Below are positions 1 to 11,450 of a DNA stretch of 64,000 nucleotides, one piece after another (position 1 is the first letter of the stretch; each line of letters begins with the position of its first letter). A model generated the notes under the pieces. That model ran no database searches and was not told the DNA's origin. It saw only the letters and a program-made list of their open reading frames with translations. The stretch is taken from positions 62,001 through 126,000 of the forward strand of contig JAHDVE020007877.1 in assembly GCA_022606495.2 (NCBI GenBank), read 5' to 3'. This DNA is from Halesus radiatus. Lineage: Eukaryota; Arthropoda; Insecta; Trichoptera; Limnephilidae. Both the position numbers and the translations under genes were made by a program.

Positions 1-400
1 AGCCCTTATATCTTCAAAAGCACGCCCTTTTAAGTAAAAATGGGAACCCTCACCCTGGAGGTGGGAGAGAGATCTACCACACCATATAACTCCCTTGATT
101 GTACCGGGACTCGTTTTTGAGTTTTTGCGGGCCGCAAATTTTTTTGGACTTTCTTCTATAATATATACTGTTTTCATAATTAAATTTAAGAATAAATAAA
201 TAAATTATATATTTTTGTAGATATATTACCATGCTATATCAATACTAGCTTTTTTCCTTTCGATTTTTGTATAATGGCACTTAATATGAACTAAACTTGT
301 CAATTTGACTGTCTAAAAACGGGATTTGTTCCCAGTTGGGCAGTCAAAGCTTTCTTACATTTTATTGTTTAATAATGTGTGTTTCAAATAAATAAATTTC
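1..400 (+). mobile_element. 3' end of LINE family A
   Basis: This is the 3' untranslated tail of the same non-LTR retrotransposon family whose coding copy lies at 33890-38370. The stretch around 230-398 matches 48780-48912 and 38250-38370. It includes the hairpin at 304-348 (TTTGACTGTC pairing with a GGCAGTCAAA-like arm) and the terminal GTGTGTTTCAAATAAATAA. The first ~200 bases are AT-rich with no ORF and may belong to the same element. The piece lies in the intron upstream of the asp-like exon at 480. Confidence 0.6.
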
Positions 401-479
401 AAATTCACACTCGGCAAGCAATGGCAGGAAGGACGAGTGTTGCGTTGAAAAATGGGATGTACAATGTTGTTTGTTTCAG

Positions 480-599
480 GTGGAACACTTAAACACCATG
501 CTCACTCTGATGCTTCGCTGGTGCGACAAAGACAGTCAGCTCTGCCGCTTGTTCTGCACTCTTCTCTGGATGTTTGGCAAGTACAACGATATCAGAGAG
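480..599 (+). CDS. asp: asp-like penultimate coding exon
   Basis: A 120-nt exon, 40 codons in phase 0, bounded by tttcag and GAG|gtaaca. It encodes an amphipathic helical segment beginning VEHLNTMLTLML. Codon use is GC-richer than the flanking AT-rich intron. Confidence 0.65.
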
Positions 600-3069
600 G
601 TAACATTCACTTTTTTGATATATTCATATAAATTAACTCAATGTCAGTATAGTCCCATTGAAAGGCCACCATTCCAGAATCAAAGTACTGCTTAATATAG
701 TTTTAGCCATATTTAGTTGACCGTTTTAGTGCTGTAGTTATTTAAGGTACGTAAATTGCTATAGATATTTTATTAGAAAAATAGCATATTATTGAATAGA
801 AATACAATCACTTTGACAAAATATCAATGAAATTTAATGATTCATTATGCAATTAAACATGAATGGCATCATGTGCATCTAATACAAAACTACAACTCCA
901 AAGATTAAATGTAAAATTATGTCACTTCACAATTGTGTTTTCCCACGCAAAGCCCATGCAGTCCCTTCTTACAACGGGCGCATATGAGGAAAATTCACTT
1001 TCTATTTGCATTGTTCTGTCATCACTGTCTCCATTTGTTAGAAAGGTCTTAACATCCATAATGTTGCTGTCCTTTGATACATAGTTCACAATAGAACTAA
1101 TATCCGACATGGTGAATTTTATCATGGTGCTTCAATTTATTATAACAGGATAAACAATAAATATATCAAGACACACGCTAACAGCAATATGCCACTTTCA
1201 AACGCACACTTTTTACTTTACCTAAATCACTAAACTTCTCGGCTTCGTCAATAGAATTGCCTGTGACTTTAAGAATATAAATACCCTCTCTACTGCTCAC
1301 TAGTTCGCCCTCATCTTGTATACGCTAGTGTCACTTGGTCTCTTTTCTATGCTGTTCATATTCATCATATTGAATCTGTTCATCGCTTCTTACGTGGAAT
1401 TGCATGGGTATTAGGGCGAGATAGAGGCGATTACTCCTATGTTGAAATTGAACAAACCATAAGCATTTCTACATTAGAAAAGGGTACGAAAGACTTTGAT
1501 CTTATTTGCATTTTTAAAATAATTAATTGTATTATTGACTCACCTTCTTTGTTGCAACTCATTCAGTTCAACATTCCTTGCCGTAGACTCAGAAACAATG
1601 AATTGCTTTTCCTCAATAAACACTACTAATTATGGGTACCATTCTTCACTGTCCAGAATATCGAGATTTGTTAACTCGAGCCAGGGCCTTGAAATTTTGG
1701 TTACCAGTCTGAATGATTTTCGTCGAGCTTTACGAAATTAGAACTCGAAGATTATCATTTAGAATGTCTAAAATCATGGACTCTACTAAAACTGGCTTTG
1801 ACTTGAAAGTTCTCTCAAATGTATATTTTGTTCTCTTTTTGTCATTACTTCATTTTTGTATTATGTACGAGGTGTGTTCAAAAGAAAGGTTGCTTTTGCT
1901 CAAAATTTAGCAATTTCGGAACACACTTTGCTGCCACACGTTTCATGCCCAAAACATCTGAGAAAATTGCATGGCATGAGCCGATTGATATGCCAACATC
2001 CTCTGCAACTTCCCTAATAGTGATTCAACGATTTTTCAAAAACATTTTCTTCACTGTTTCGATGTTTTCTTCGTTTGTTGATGTGGTTGCAACTCCAGGA
2101 CGCTCATCGTCATTAACATCTTCTCGGCCTTCTGTAAAGTGCTTGTACCACTTATAAACACTTTTTTGAGACAAAGTAGACTCGCCGAATGCCACAGTCA
2201 ACATTTTAAGTGGGTTGGAGCACTGTATTCCATTTTTAACACAAAATTTAATACATATTCTTTGATCCATATTTTTCAAAAGTAAAAAATCGAAGAACAC
2301 ACAAAAACGTGACTAACCTTTCCAGTTGTCAAAAACAAACCACTAATCCAAAATGGTTGATAATGCTAACATATGATAAACATATGTGTACCAACATAAC
2401 AAAAAAAAATCAATAATTGTACACAGCCAGCGAAAATTTAAAATTCACCCTTTCTTTTGAACGCACCTCGTATGTGCTGTTCTTTTTCTGTAGCTCTTGT
2501 TTATTTCATTTTGTGTAATTGGACATCGGTCTGTAAATAAATAAAAATAAGTAACAAACGCTTGCAACACGACAGCTCTACCACCGCATTTTAACGGTTA
2601 AGAGATTATTAAGTAACTAGAATATTTTCCTTAGAGTGAATGTCCATTACTGTGTTAAGTTGAAATATTAAATGAAACACTGTATTTCTTTCAGGAAATG
2701 TGCGTGATGTTACGAAATGGAGAACCTTACAAGATCCTTTCCAAGATCAGATGTTCCCTGGTTCGCAAGCGCCGCATGGATAGCCGCAAGCGCACCTCGC
2801 ACGTGGTGGCCCCCTCACCTCACTCTGCGGGTGTTCACTCGCTCTCGCGTTCTTTCTTGGACTCCTCCTTCCTGTCCCGCGTGCCCCCCTGCTCCACTCC
2901 CCTGCGGCCCCACCTGCCCCGTCATCACATCCCCCTCTCACCATCCACCGAGCCCGACTACGGAATCTCTCGCTCCAATCACCCCAGAATATTTCAAGAT
3001 GAAATTCAAGCGATGGATGCTGTCTTTTTCAAATTTGACCTGCCGTTCAATTTCATTGCAGAAAATTAA
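480..3069 (+). CDS. asp: abnormal spindle (ASPM)-like protein, last two coding exons
   Basis: Partial gene: its 5' part lies upstream of the window. ASPM proteins are microtubule minus-end/spindle-pole proteins needed for spindle focusing. Exons are 480-599 (acceptor tttcag at 479, donor gtaaca at 600) and 2695-3069 (acceptor ttctttcag, stop TAA at 3067). Both are phase 0. The joined piece is 164 residues: a hydrophobic helical repeat-like part (LFCTLLWMF), a basic stretch (SLVRKRRMDSRKR), a Ser/Pro/His-rich linker and a closing EPDYGISRSN...IQAMDAVFFKFDLPF. From memory, vertebrate ASPM ends with the same layout: helical repeats, a short basic region, then P-D...R-x-N, an I-x-A-(I/M) helix and a terminal P-(Y/F). 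That ordered resemblance is the basis for the name. The intron holds a deleted mariner. No calponin-homology domain or IQ motif is in the window. Another ARM/HEAT-type protein cannot be excluded. Confidence 0.6.
1868..2470 (-). mobile_element. Internally deleted mariner (Tc1/mariner) element
   Basis: Terminal inverted repeats (CGAGGTGTGTTCAAAAG at the left, with the near-perfect reverse complement at the right) are flanked by TA on both sides (1866-1867 and 2471-2472), the hallmark TA duplication. The minus strand encodes the mariner transposase N-terminus (MDQRICIKFCVKNGIQCSN; helix-turn-helix with ESTLSQKSVYKWYKHF) from 2268 down to about 2025. A stop/frameshift follows, then a second piece with DVGISIG and VPKLLNF motifs. 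The catalytic DDE/D half is missing. Length is ~603 bp against ~1.3 kb for intact elements, so it is non-autonomous. It sits in the last intron of the asp-like gene. Confidence 0.85.
2695..3069 (+). CDS. asp: asp-like terminal coding exon
   Basis: Acceptor ttctttcag precedes GAAATGTGC. The 375-nt coding part runs to TAA at 3067-3069. It begins EMCVMLRNGEPYKILSKIR and ends FNFIAEN. The middle is a low-complexity Ser/Pro/His/Leu region (about 2810-2950, GC-rich). The final 30 residues give the ASPM-like tail. Confidence 0.65.
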   Translation, partial: EMCVMLRNGEPYKILSKIRCSLVRKRRMDSRKRTSHVVAPSPHSAGVHSLSRSFLDSSFLSRVPPCSTPLRPHLPRHHIPLSPSTEPDYGISRSNHPRIFQDEIQAMDAVFFKFDLPFNFIAEN

Positions 3070-3101
3070 CTCAATTTGCACTACACGTGTATGTATATAG
3101 A

Positions 3102-3107
3102 AATAAA
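3102..3107 (+). terminator. Polyadenylation signal AATAAA of the asp-like gene
   Basis: AATAAA lies 33 bases after the stop codon. A GT/T-rich stretch (about 3128-3145) follows at the expected distance for a downstream element, so transcripts probably end near 3120-3130 with a very short 3' UTR. Confidence 0.6.
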
Positions 3108-3129
3108 ATTGGTTACTCTAGTACTAAAT

Positions 3130-4175
3130 TCTTGTATTGTGTATCTTGTACCAGGAGAAGAGGGCGGATGTGAAATAAGCTCCCAACTGAGCTCTTGAAT
3201 AGCCGCTATTGACGGCTGCGAGTGAATGATGTAATTAGTAATGTTGGTTTCTTGTATGTTGCTGCTATGTTTTGTGTATTTTTAATATAAGTTGGTGGAG
3301 ACAAATATCTTTTAGAGTATAAAGTTTATTGATGGGAATTGAAAATCCGTTACAAATAATTACTCAGTTTAGGTGTTATTAATTCATTACCTCTAAAACA
3401 TATTTAATTTACGTTAGAGGAGGGTTATAAGACAGTATGTATTGCCATGTGATAAACGAAAAAAATAACTTTATATGTAAATGTAATCAATATGTGCAAA
3501 TTCTATGTTATTTAATCTAAGCGCTAACATACAAACAGAATAAAACTTGTGAATTAAGATTTTCGTTTTTATTGAGAAACCTCAGTTTGGAGTGACCGAG
3601 TGGACGAAGTGAGTCATAAGCCGTTCGACAGCCTGTACTCACTTCCAGTTAGGAACTGATAAAAATAAATTATTTAAGAAAGTGCCCATATCGCATCAGC
3701 TTAGCGCAAGTCACTGACAACATGCGAAGAAAAGAATTCATCTAATACATAAATTTCGAGTACGCATGTATGTATGATTATTTTTTTAATTATTACGCAT
3801 TATCTCGGTGCCGGAATGGGTTACGGGGTTGAATTAAAAACAATGTAATGTGGTTTTTCTTAACCGCCCGTTCTTTGGGTTATTATTCAAAAAGTAGGTA
3901 AAAAAACATCAGTTTTTTTTTTCATTAGATTTCGCAATAATAATACCTGTTTACAATATGCCAACTTGTATGGGAGAGATGAAAATATCCGAACACATCT
4001 GTTATCTTCAGCTGACCTCGAAATACTAAACAAGATGACGCAGGAATAAACTTGACGTATGCGAATGTTTTGTGGGTTTCGGGTATTTTTTGTACCTGAA
4101 CGTACGGGATACGGCTTGTTGCGTTCGGGCAATCATATGGAAGCCGTATCACGTAGGGTGGTCAACATTAACAAT
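3130..4175. other. Intergenic, no gene recognised
   Basis: AT-rich sequence with no ORF above background, no splice-paired coding signal and no recognised repeat. Confidence 0.4.
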
Positions 4176-4179
4176 GTGG

Positions 4180-4330
4180 TATACTTCAACATAACTCTGA
4201 CGATTTATGTATTAGAATCCACACTCTTATTAGTAAATTAACCGACTCTGGCAGAGAAATCGTGTTGGCTTGGATTCCTAGCCACTGCGTCCTGGTAATG
4301 AAAAGGCTGATCATTAACAAAAGATGCCAT
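4180..4330 (+). mobile_element. LINE RNase H fragment (degenerate)
   Basis: Translation around 4230-4310 gives IVLAWIPSHC followed, after a frameshift, by NEKAD-like residues. WIPSHxG...GNExAD is the conserved end of the RNase H domain in I/R1-type non-LTR retrotransposons. Only ~150 bases survive. Confidence 0.4.
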
Positions 4331-4409
4331 GGATTCCCGCGAGTTTTCAGATAATTAAAACCCCAACGACTTTCTCATTAAATTAAAATAAAAAATGACT
4401 TCCACATGG

Positions 4410-5160
4410 CAGAATTTTATTTTTTATGTGACACCTCACAAGAGCAGTCCCGTATGTACAGATCACGTACAGGGTAACTATATCGCTGCCCGGTTGGGCA
4501 ACATTGTGAGGCGGGTTAAGGAGGGGGCTGCAGGGAGGGATTCGTTAATGTGGGCTTTGAAGAGGCCCGGATTAAATGTTGGAGGAAAGACAGATGCCGG
4601 TAGTTCATTCCACATTCAAGCCGATTTACACGAAAATGAGTCGGCGAGACGACCCGTTCTCATGACGCCGACATCAACCGTGAATGGATGATGCGCTCGT
4701 GTCCGTCGAGTTTCACGCACATGCACCGGCGCGGAGAGGATCAACATTATTAGCTCCTTCGAGCAGGTTCCATTGAAAATCTGTAGAACAGACTCAGTAT
4801 ACCTACATTGCGCCTGCATCAGAGATGGCAGTCGGTCTGTTAACAACGGATTATCAATCAGTCAGTATTTGGGAGCTCCAGCCCAGAGGTGACTTCCAAA
4901 TTCAATTGTTGGATATACTTGAGATTTCTATAGGATTAGCAGTTGATCACTATTGAACAATGTGCTAGCCCTATACAAGACGCCCAGTTTCTTGGAGGCC
5001 TGATTTACTCGTGCTTCTATAGAGCCCCGATTCTTGAGCTGGTCTGAAATACTGACTCCAAGCATTTCAATGTAATCTTTGTTGGGGAGGGTGCTCCCGT
5101 CGAATTGCACTAGACAGTCATTGACCAATAATTGGGATGAGCCCAGTAAATCTATGGGTA
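4410..5160 (-). mobile_element. LINE family B fragment, C-terminal ORF2 region
   Basis: Minus-strand frames give NKDYIEMLGVSISDQLKNRG then ASKKLGVLYRA (about 5100-4930) and later RETRRTRAHH...MRTGRLADSF (about 4740-4620). The same order and near-identical motifs occur in the long copy at 55150-55680 (SIDMLGVTLSDQL; RETRQTRAQH; MRTGRFYDSF). Frames are broken, so it is a truncated, decayed copy. Confidence 0.75.
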
Positions 5161-5339
5161 ATCATTTTTTCAAAATACCGCCAACGAGCCCACCTTCAAA
5201 ACCGTGGTTTTCTAAGTTCTCCTTGAACAAATTTTCAACATTTACCGCATGCGGATAGGGCATTGCTGCTACAATGTTCAGCTGACAGTTATGCAAATTA
5301 AGAATTCTGCCATGTGTGTCGTTCTGAAGAAGACCTCAA

Positions 5340-5786
5340 TCGTATATTTTTTTCATTAAATTTTTTAATAATTTTTCGATGTTTTTCAAATTTTTTATTT
5401 ATTTGCATGTCTGGAATTTCTCGGTCCAATATCTGTAAAAATATCAAAAGAAATTAAAAAAATATGGTTTAAATACATCTTTTAGAACCCTTAAAAACTC
5501 AAAGTTGAAATCTTAAAGTTATTAATAGTGGCAACATGAATTAACAAATTAACAATTTATTAGCAAAATACATTTATAAAAATGGCATTAAAATTTAAGT
5601 CATTGGGGATTAAGAACACATTAATTTACACTGTTTAACTTATCTGCTTCAATTTTATTTGCCCAAATATTATATCTTGTTTAAAAGTAACTAATTTTAA
5701 GAACAATCTGTACAATTAAAATCTAACTGATTATACATGGCCGAGATCGCCCTTAATGGGTGAAAGCCAATAAAAAAAAAAAAAAC
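5340..5786 (+). mobile_element. Probable LINE 3' UTR with poly(A) tail
   Basis: An AT-rich, non-coding stretch ends in a GC-richer motif (GCCGAGATCGCCCTTAATGG), then GCCAAT and a run of 14 A residues at about 5772-5785. A conserved-looking terminal motif followed by poly(A) is typical of Jockey/R1-like LINE ends. The family is not identified. Confidence 0.35.
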
Positions 5787-6480
5787 ATGAATTAAAATGT
5801 GACCACACCGACTGTAACGCTACTTATGTCGGGCAGACGGGAAGGGCTTTCTTAACTAGATTCAAAGAACATTTACGATGTTATAATAATAGAAGCACTT
5901 TTCAGAATTCTCAGAACATCTCTTTGTCACGCTTGACAACGAGGAGCCTAAACCCTTACATATAGAAAGAAGGGGTCTTAGATAAAATTTACATGAACGA
6001 TTGGAAATTACTAAATGAACAAACGATCCTAATATAACATTAATTAATAATGTAAGGAAAATTATTTATTCCCCACTTCTCAGTATGTTCACAAGACCTA
6101 AACAATATAACACATTTAAATAAGTAAATAGCATTCACAACGTTATAAAACAATTAAGAAAACATTGCCCTTTAAAATGGGGGACACGGATATAAAAATA
6201 CCTCACAGAATGGAAAATCTATTATCAAAATTATTTTCTCAGTAAATCGGTTTCACCGGTAATAAATCATTTTAGGCACCATAAAAATTGAAATTGGATG
6301 GGGATAAAAAGAATCGTATAAATAAGTCATCTCAATTTGGCCACATTATTTTGCGTTATTATTGAGACATCCTTCTTTTACCCGGATATTAACATTATGC
6401 GATGTTTTGCCTATATAAAATGCGGGCAAACGTTGAATTGAAGTGAATAAATGCCGGGGTGCCCTAAAATATCCTCTTTA
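5787..6480 (+). mobile_element. Penelope-like element fragment with GIY-YIG endonuclease
   Basis: The frame from about 5800 reads CDHTDCNATYVGQTGRAFL then TRFKEHLR. This is the GIY-YIG nuclease core (Y-V-G-Q-T-G-R...R...EH) found at the C-terminus of Penelope-like reverse transcriptases. After a frameshift, ERRGLR-type and LEI-type residues follow, again as in Penelope C-termini. The 3' part (6180-6350) recurs at 27900-28185 and 29600-29700 on both strands, showing a dispersed family. No reverse-transcriptase domain is present here. Confidence 0.6.
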
Positions 6481-6950
6481 TATTTACCTTTAAAAATATA
6501 TTAAAAATTTACCTATACTATTGTCTGTGTAAAATGCTGGTTTAATATCTGATGGAAGGTTTTTAATGCTTTGTTGTGAAAAGTTATTGAAATATAAGAT
6601 TTTACACCATTGATTCGGTTGATTATTATTATATTATTATTAGGGGGGGTACTGTTGAATAAAAACTTATTTGACGACAATTTTTGAATTTAAAAAAAAG
6701 ATTTGAAAAAAAAAAATTTTTTTTAACCATTAATGGCCTTTGGTTATTACCTAGTATAACATAAAGTATAAGATATAGACTATAATGTAAAAATATGTGA
6801 GCAATGAGAAAAAACAACCTATTCATGTATATTATATTCAATGAATGTTGGGGTGAAAGGGATGGGGGTAGGGGATACCTAAGCTTTAGTTTAATCCAGT
6901 CCCACCTAAATTACCTAATAGAAATATAGGGAAACACACACATTGTATAC
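6481..6950. other. AT-rich gap, no gene recognised
   Basis: Very AT-rich with short A and T runs (6690-6725). No coding signal or named repeat seen. Confidence 0.4.
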
Positions 6951-7250
6951 TTGAACGAATCACAAATAATACAGAATAAAGTTATAAAAGAACTTTTCAA
7001 TTATAACCCAGACACCCCCATAAAAAAACTATACCAAGAAATGAACTTTCTGAAAATCAGAAATCTGTATGAATATAATATATGCCTATTAATCTACAAA
7101 ATACAAAATGGACTTATACGCATGAATATGGACATAAATATCACATGTACACGAACACTACACAAGACAACATAATAAATTGTACACAAATACAGTAAAG
7201 ACTAAGTGGTAAAAGAAGCATAGGCCATGAGGGCGTACATATATATATAT
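6951..7250 (+). mobile_element. LINE C-terminal fragment (family A-like)
   Basis: The frame from 6951 gives IIQNKVIKELFNYNPDTPIK then LYQEMNFLKIRNLYEYNICL. The pattern Q-(N/K)...L..R-P....LY.E...L.(I/V)R.LY....L matches the C-terminal segment of the LINE A protein at about 37160-37270. A CA/TA-rich stretch follows. Confidence 0.5.
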
Positions 7251-7419
7251 ACAATTTCCTTCCCGATAGCCCGAAAACGGAGAATCGAGTAAGAACATTT
7301 AAAAAAAAAAAACTGTTCAATCTCAAAATAAGTGAGAAAAATAACAATAACAAAAAAAACAATAACAATAAAAGAATAAAATAATAAAAGAAAAAAATCA
7401 ATAAGATAGCCATTATATA

Positions 7420-7615
7420 GAATAATATGTAAGGTATATAAATAATATAATGTAATGTGAAATATAATTTAAGTATTAAAATAGGTAAGAATAATATGTA
7501 TGTATGTAGTTAATTAATATAATTTGTTTGTAGTTAATTAATATAATATGTATGTATGTAGTTAATTAATATAATATGTATGTAGTTAATTAATATAATT
7601 TGTAGTTAAGAAAGT
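7420..7615. repeat. AT-rich minisatellite
   Basis: Tandem units built on TATGTATGTAGTTAATTAA and its variants occur four times between about 7490 and 7605, with related TATAATATG blocks before them. Confidence 0.7.
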
Positions 7616-7619
7616 AAAT

Positions 7620-7960
7620 AATTATATATTTCTTTTAATTTAATAAATAAAAAATACCAATTTATTATACACCTTTCTAATATCTTATTGCTTTTTTTTG
7701 TTATTGTGTAACATGTTTTTATACTAAAAAATAACCTATCGTTTCGGGCCGTGTCTCTCCCTACCTCTCGTGCCCAGGCTGGTGAGAGTATCGACAATCC
7801 ATATATCAATAATTATTAACATTTAGTAATTTATTGTACATATATGTAGTTATTTATTTATTAATCTTGAGTTAGATCACATCGTCGTGTGTTCTAATGT
7901 ACGAAAACATAATATATGCATATTTGTAAAAAGCATTTACTTTGTGGCTTATCATAATTA
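7620..7960. other. No gene recognised
   Basis: AT-rich sequence with a small GC-richer island at 7740-7795. No ORF, RNA gene or repeat recognised. Confidence 0.35.
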
Positions 7961-7964
7961 TATA

Positions 7965-9025
7965 TTTAAACGTATAAACGTTCTTCCGAAAACAGCCCTA
8001 ATTACCCCTTCCCCTTTGGTTGGCTCCACTCTAACACCTAAATATCTAGAATTATTCATATATCCGTCAAAGACTGAGTTTCTCTGGACCACCACAAGCA
8101 GACGTCAGCATATCATTGAAAACTCCCCAATAAATATTTCAGGAAGTGACATTACTCCGAAGATGTGAGTCAATCTGGGTGCAGACTTTTCCCTTAAAAG
8201 TCAAGTAGACAGAACTGTAAGTACAGGGTTCCAATTGAGGAAAATTAAAGCAGTACAGAGAAACCTGCCAACAGAGGCAACTAAACTGCTAGTCATTTCG
8301 TATGTTGTCACGTCTAGATTACTGCAACGCAATATATGCAAGCCTCCCAAAATACCAAATTAACAAATTGCAATCAGTTTTCAACGCTGCACCAAGACTT
8401 TTATCACTGGCGTATCTAAATATTCTCACATTTAAGAGAATCTCAAAAATCTCCTCTGGCTCAAATATCCTGAAGGAATCCAGTTCAAGCTCTGCTGGAT
8501 GGTATTTAAGTCACTTAACGGAATGGCTCTGGCTTACTTATCGGAACTGTGTATTCCTGAAAACACCAATTCATGGCAGTTCACCCTTAGGTCAGCAGCG
8601 TCATCAGCTATCGGAAGGTTGAAGGAACCAAAGCGCACACCTAATACTAAGTTCGGTGATTGTGCTTTCGGAGTATCAAGACCTTAAGCCTGGAATGAAC
8701 TGCCGCATGACTTAAGAATTATCAAAGACTCGACAGAATTCAGAACTAAACTTAAAACTCATCTTTTCAGACATTCATATCACCAATCTTCTTATAAATG
8801 TAACATCAATAGAAAAGGGGGATAAAATAGCAACTGTAAAAATATCATCTCTATGCTTTTTTAAAAATAAAACTGTGTTCATGTGAAGCAACCTGCCAGG
8901 TAAGTACGTTTTCCTATATCTGTTTGTACATAATTAGATAAAGAATAGGAAGTAATATTTGTACAGCGCCCTTGGGGTGATTTTTCACAAAAACGGCGTT
9001 ATATAAATCATCCAATAATAATAAT
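7965..9025 (+). mobile_element. CR1/L2-like LINE, 3' portion
   Basis: Broken frames give, in order: KTEFLWTTTSRRQHI, SPINISGSDITP, FQLRKIKAVQRNLPTEATK, SRLDYCNAIYASLPKYQIN, KLQSVFNAA and FGDCAFGVSRP...AWNELPHDLR...FRTKLKTHLF. These are the standard successive motifs of the C-terminal half of CR1/L2 reverse transcriptases (SRLDYCN, KLQ.VQNAAARL, FGDRAF...W N.LP..LR, LKTHLF). The element ends with GTACAGCGCCCTTGGGGTG, the family's GGCGTTATATAAAT terminus and an (AAT)n tail near 9010-9030. Several frameshifts and a stop at 8166 show decay. Confidence 0.8.
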
Positions 9026-9169
9026 TATTATTGTATATGCAGTTTAGTTTTAATTAACAAGTTCGAACAAAGGCATAATATTCCATACTTTTATCAGAGT
9101 CTCGAAATTATTTCAGTAAGATCAAATCAGTAGTACAAAATTATATTTCAGCACTATATATAATACCAA

Positions 9170-9335
9170 TAGACTAGAGCCAAAACCACCTCTACTAGTA
9201 TCGAACGGTTCCGCTTGAGCACACTTACAATACTCGTCTCAATTTTAATGAAGGATTAATGGTTTCTAAATATAAAAACAAATGTGGACAAAGAACTTTA
9301 GATCACATGATTCCTAGCTGTATAAATGTTACCCG
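9170..9335 (+). mobile_element. Possible LINE C-terminal scrap
   Basis: A frame gives NTRLNFNEGLMVSKYKNKCG then QRTLDHMIPSCIN, similar in layout to the last residues of some LINE reverse transcriptases (Y.TR....L..P.Y....G.R....IP..IN). Short and weak. Confidence 0.3.
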
Positions 9336-9339
9336 ATGA

Positions 9340-11450
9340 AATAAAAAAAAAAAACCATTAAACTAAATAATTAATAAACACATTGAAAACTTGGCTAGCT
9401 AAAAGAAGCTTCTAGATAATGAGGAAATATTATTTTATTTACGATTTATTACTTTCGTTTTTGTTTTTATTTTATTTATTTTTTTAATATATTTTTGTAG
9501 AAAGATTTTAGAGTAAGATTCTTGAGAAAAAATTATATTTTAAGTTTGTTAAATATGTTTTTTTTGTTTTTTATTTTATATATACATACACATATTTTGT
9601 AACCTTGTCTGTAAATTTTGAGTTTTGAATAACAAGCTCCCGTTAGACAAACTACAAAAAAGTAGTTTATCGGGACTTTTTGCATTGTATTTTTTTTCTT
9701 TTGTAAAAAATGTAACAAATTTTTTTTTTTTAAATACATATTTCCGATGACAGAAGGGTACTTCCGAAACCAGTTGAGATTATTATATTAAATTGAAGTG
9801 GTTCAAAACAAATTTATACATTTATATTTTAAATACAATATTATTAACTTTAAATTAATGATTGTGGCTTATTTCTTTTTTTTTAAATTCAAAATATTTT
9901 GTAATTAGTAATTTCTTTTGGAATTTTATTATATAATTCAATGTTCCGGTACATGAGAGATTTTCGTGTGGTTATTTTTTTCTTGTTGATCGTACAAGTG
10001 TTGAAAACGAGGAAGAAACATTGACTATACAAAAACGTCCTTTACTGCCAGCACACGGTCCCGCACCCCTCTTGCTCACTACCGCACCACTCTGCAAGTC
10101 TTTTAGTGGCTCCTGAAGCTCGGCTTAAGAGTAAGTGTTAATTAAATTTAAGTTGGGCTTCGACACCGAGCCCTGCTTCCCTAACGTTCCTCCTCCCCAC
10201 ACCATGAACACAATAATATGATTTTGTTTCTTATGTTTACACGAGCGCTGTCTGTAAAATAAGGTCTCCAATGTGCTGCGGTCACGAGGACGGATTTTAC
10301 GCGCATATGTATTAAAATTGGCAGAGATCGGCCAAACATATGAACAAGTAAATGATACAGAAAGTCTGGACTCCCTTTAGCATAATAAATAATTAGGAAA
10401 TAATGTAAGTTTAGATTTAGGAAAGATATAAGAAATTCCCTCTAACGTTGTCGGGCCAGGGACCCGCTGATATTTCTTGTATTATTTATTTTGAATTTAA
10501 ATAAACATCCTGGAAGGAGATAGTTTGGGTCGGAGTCGGAGGGTAGAGAGTGAGAAGAGAGGCATTTCATGAATATTTGTGTCATCCACTGACGAGATCG
10601 TAGCGGATGGCACAACATGCGAATCATTCGCACATCACGAGACAGGGCTGCCCCGATACCCGCCGCGATTCCGCAACTGGCTCGGCGTTTTGGTATATTG
10701 CAAAACCACTCTTGTATCATCTATCGCCATGCCACTCATCAATCTCTCTCTCACAACGCCACGCTCTGACCCATTGCTTCCTGCCTGCTCTACCTTGGAT
10801 ATTGTTTGACTTTTATTACACCCTGGACCACCGCCTCTTCCTGCCATTGGATAACGAACCTAGCGGAGTTGGCAAATAGACAAAAGTCTCTCCGCAAAGA
10901 TGTTCAACCTTCTTATAAAGGGATGGCAATCTAGCGGCCACTAGAACAGGTCCACTGTCAAAGCAATGGATGTAGCGGATGCCGTCACTGACCGGTCCTC
11001 CTATTTTGGTCTATATGAGGGACAGAGGTCCTTTGTACTGCTCTCGAAGTAGTTCTAGTATTTTCTAGACAGCGGTGCTAGTAGTGGACTTGTAACACTT
11101 ACCGGAAAATAGCAAACATTAACTGGTAAATTTATAAAAATAAGCCAGGTCGTTGATGCCTTGATGAGTTTGGTTTTATATAGTGCCACCCTGTGTCATG
11201 AAGCATGTTCTTCTATTAAAAGTACAGACCATATAAACCGAGCATTAGAAGCAACTGAACATCATTAGAGATGTCTCGTCGGTTGACAGCAGCGGAAATG
11301 AAAGGTTTAAATGATTTGTTTTTCCGTTCATTGGCCCGAGGTTGAATACATAAGTTTTTTTTCCGATCCCTTGGAAAACCTAATAAGCGAGTTTCACCGT
11401 ATATATTATGTGTAATAGTATTTATTTAGTCAAGGGTAAGATAGTTGTGA
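9340..11450. other. Intergenic region, no gene recognised
   Basis: AT-rich to 10030, then a moderately GC-rich block (10030-11050) with short overlapping ORFs on both strands. None has a recognisable domain, start context or splice partners. Could be old repeat sequence. A TATAA-like box (TATATGAGG) and other motifs here are not enough to call a promoter. Confidence 0.4.

Noticed and set aside
1535..1910. Short ORFs in the asp-like intron
   Set aside because: No domain content; they lie between two well-supported exons and run into the mariner.
10442..10879. Cluster of overlapping ORFs of 70-92 codons on both strands
   Set aside because: GC-richer composition explains the open frames. No domain, splice partner or consistent frame.
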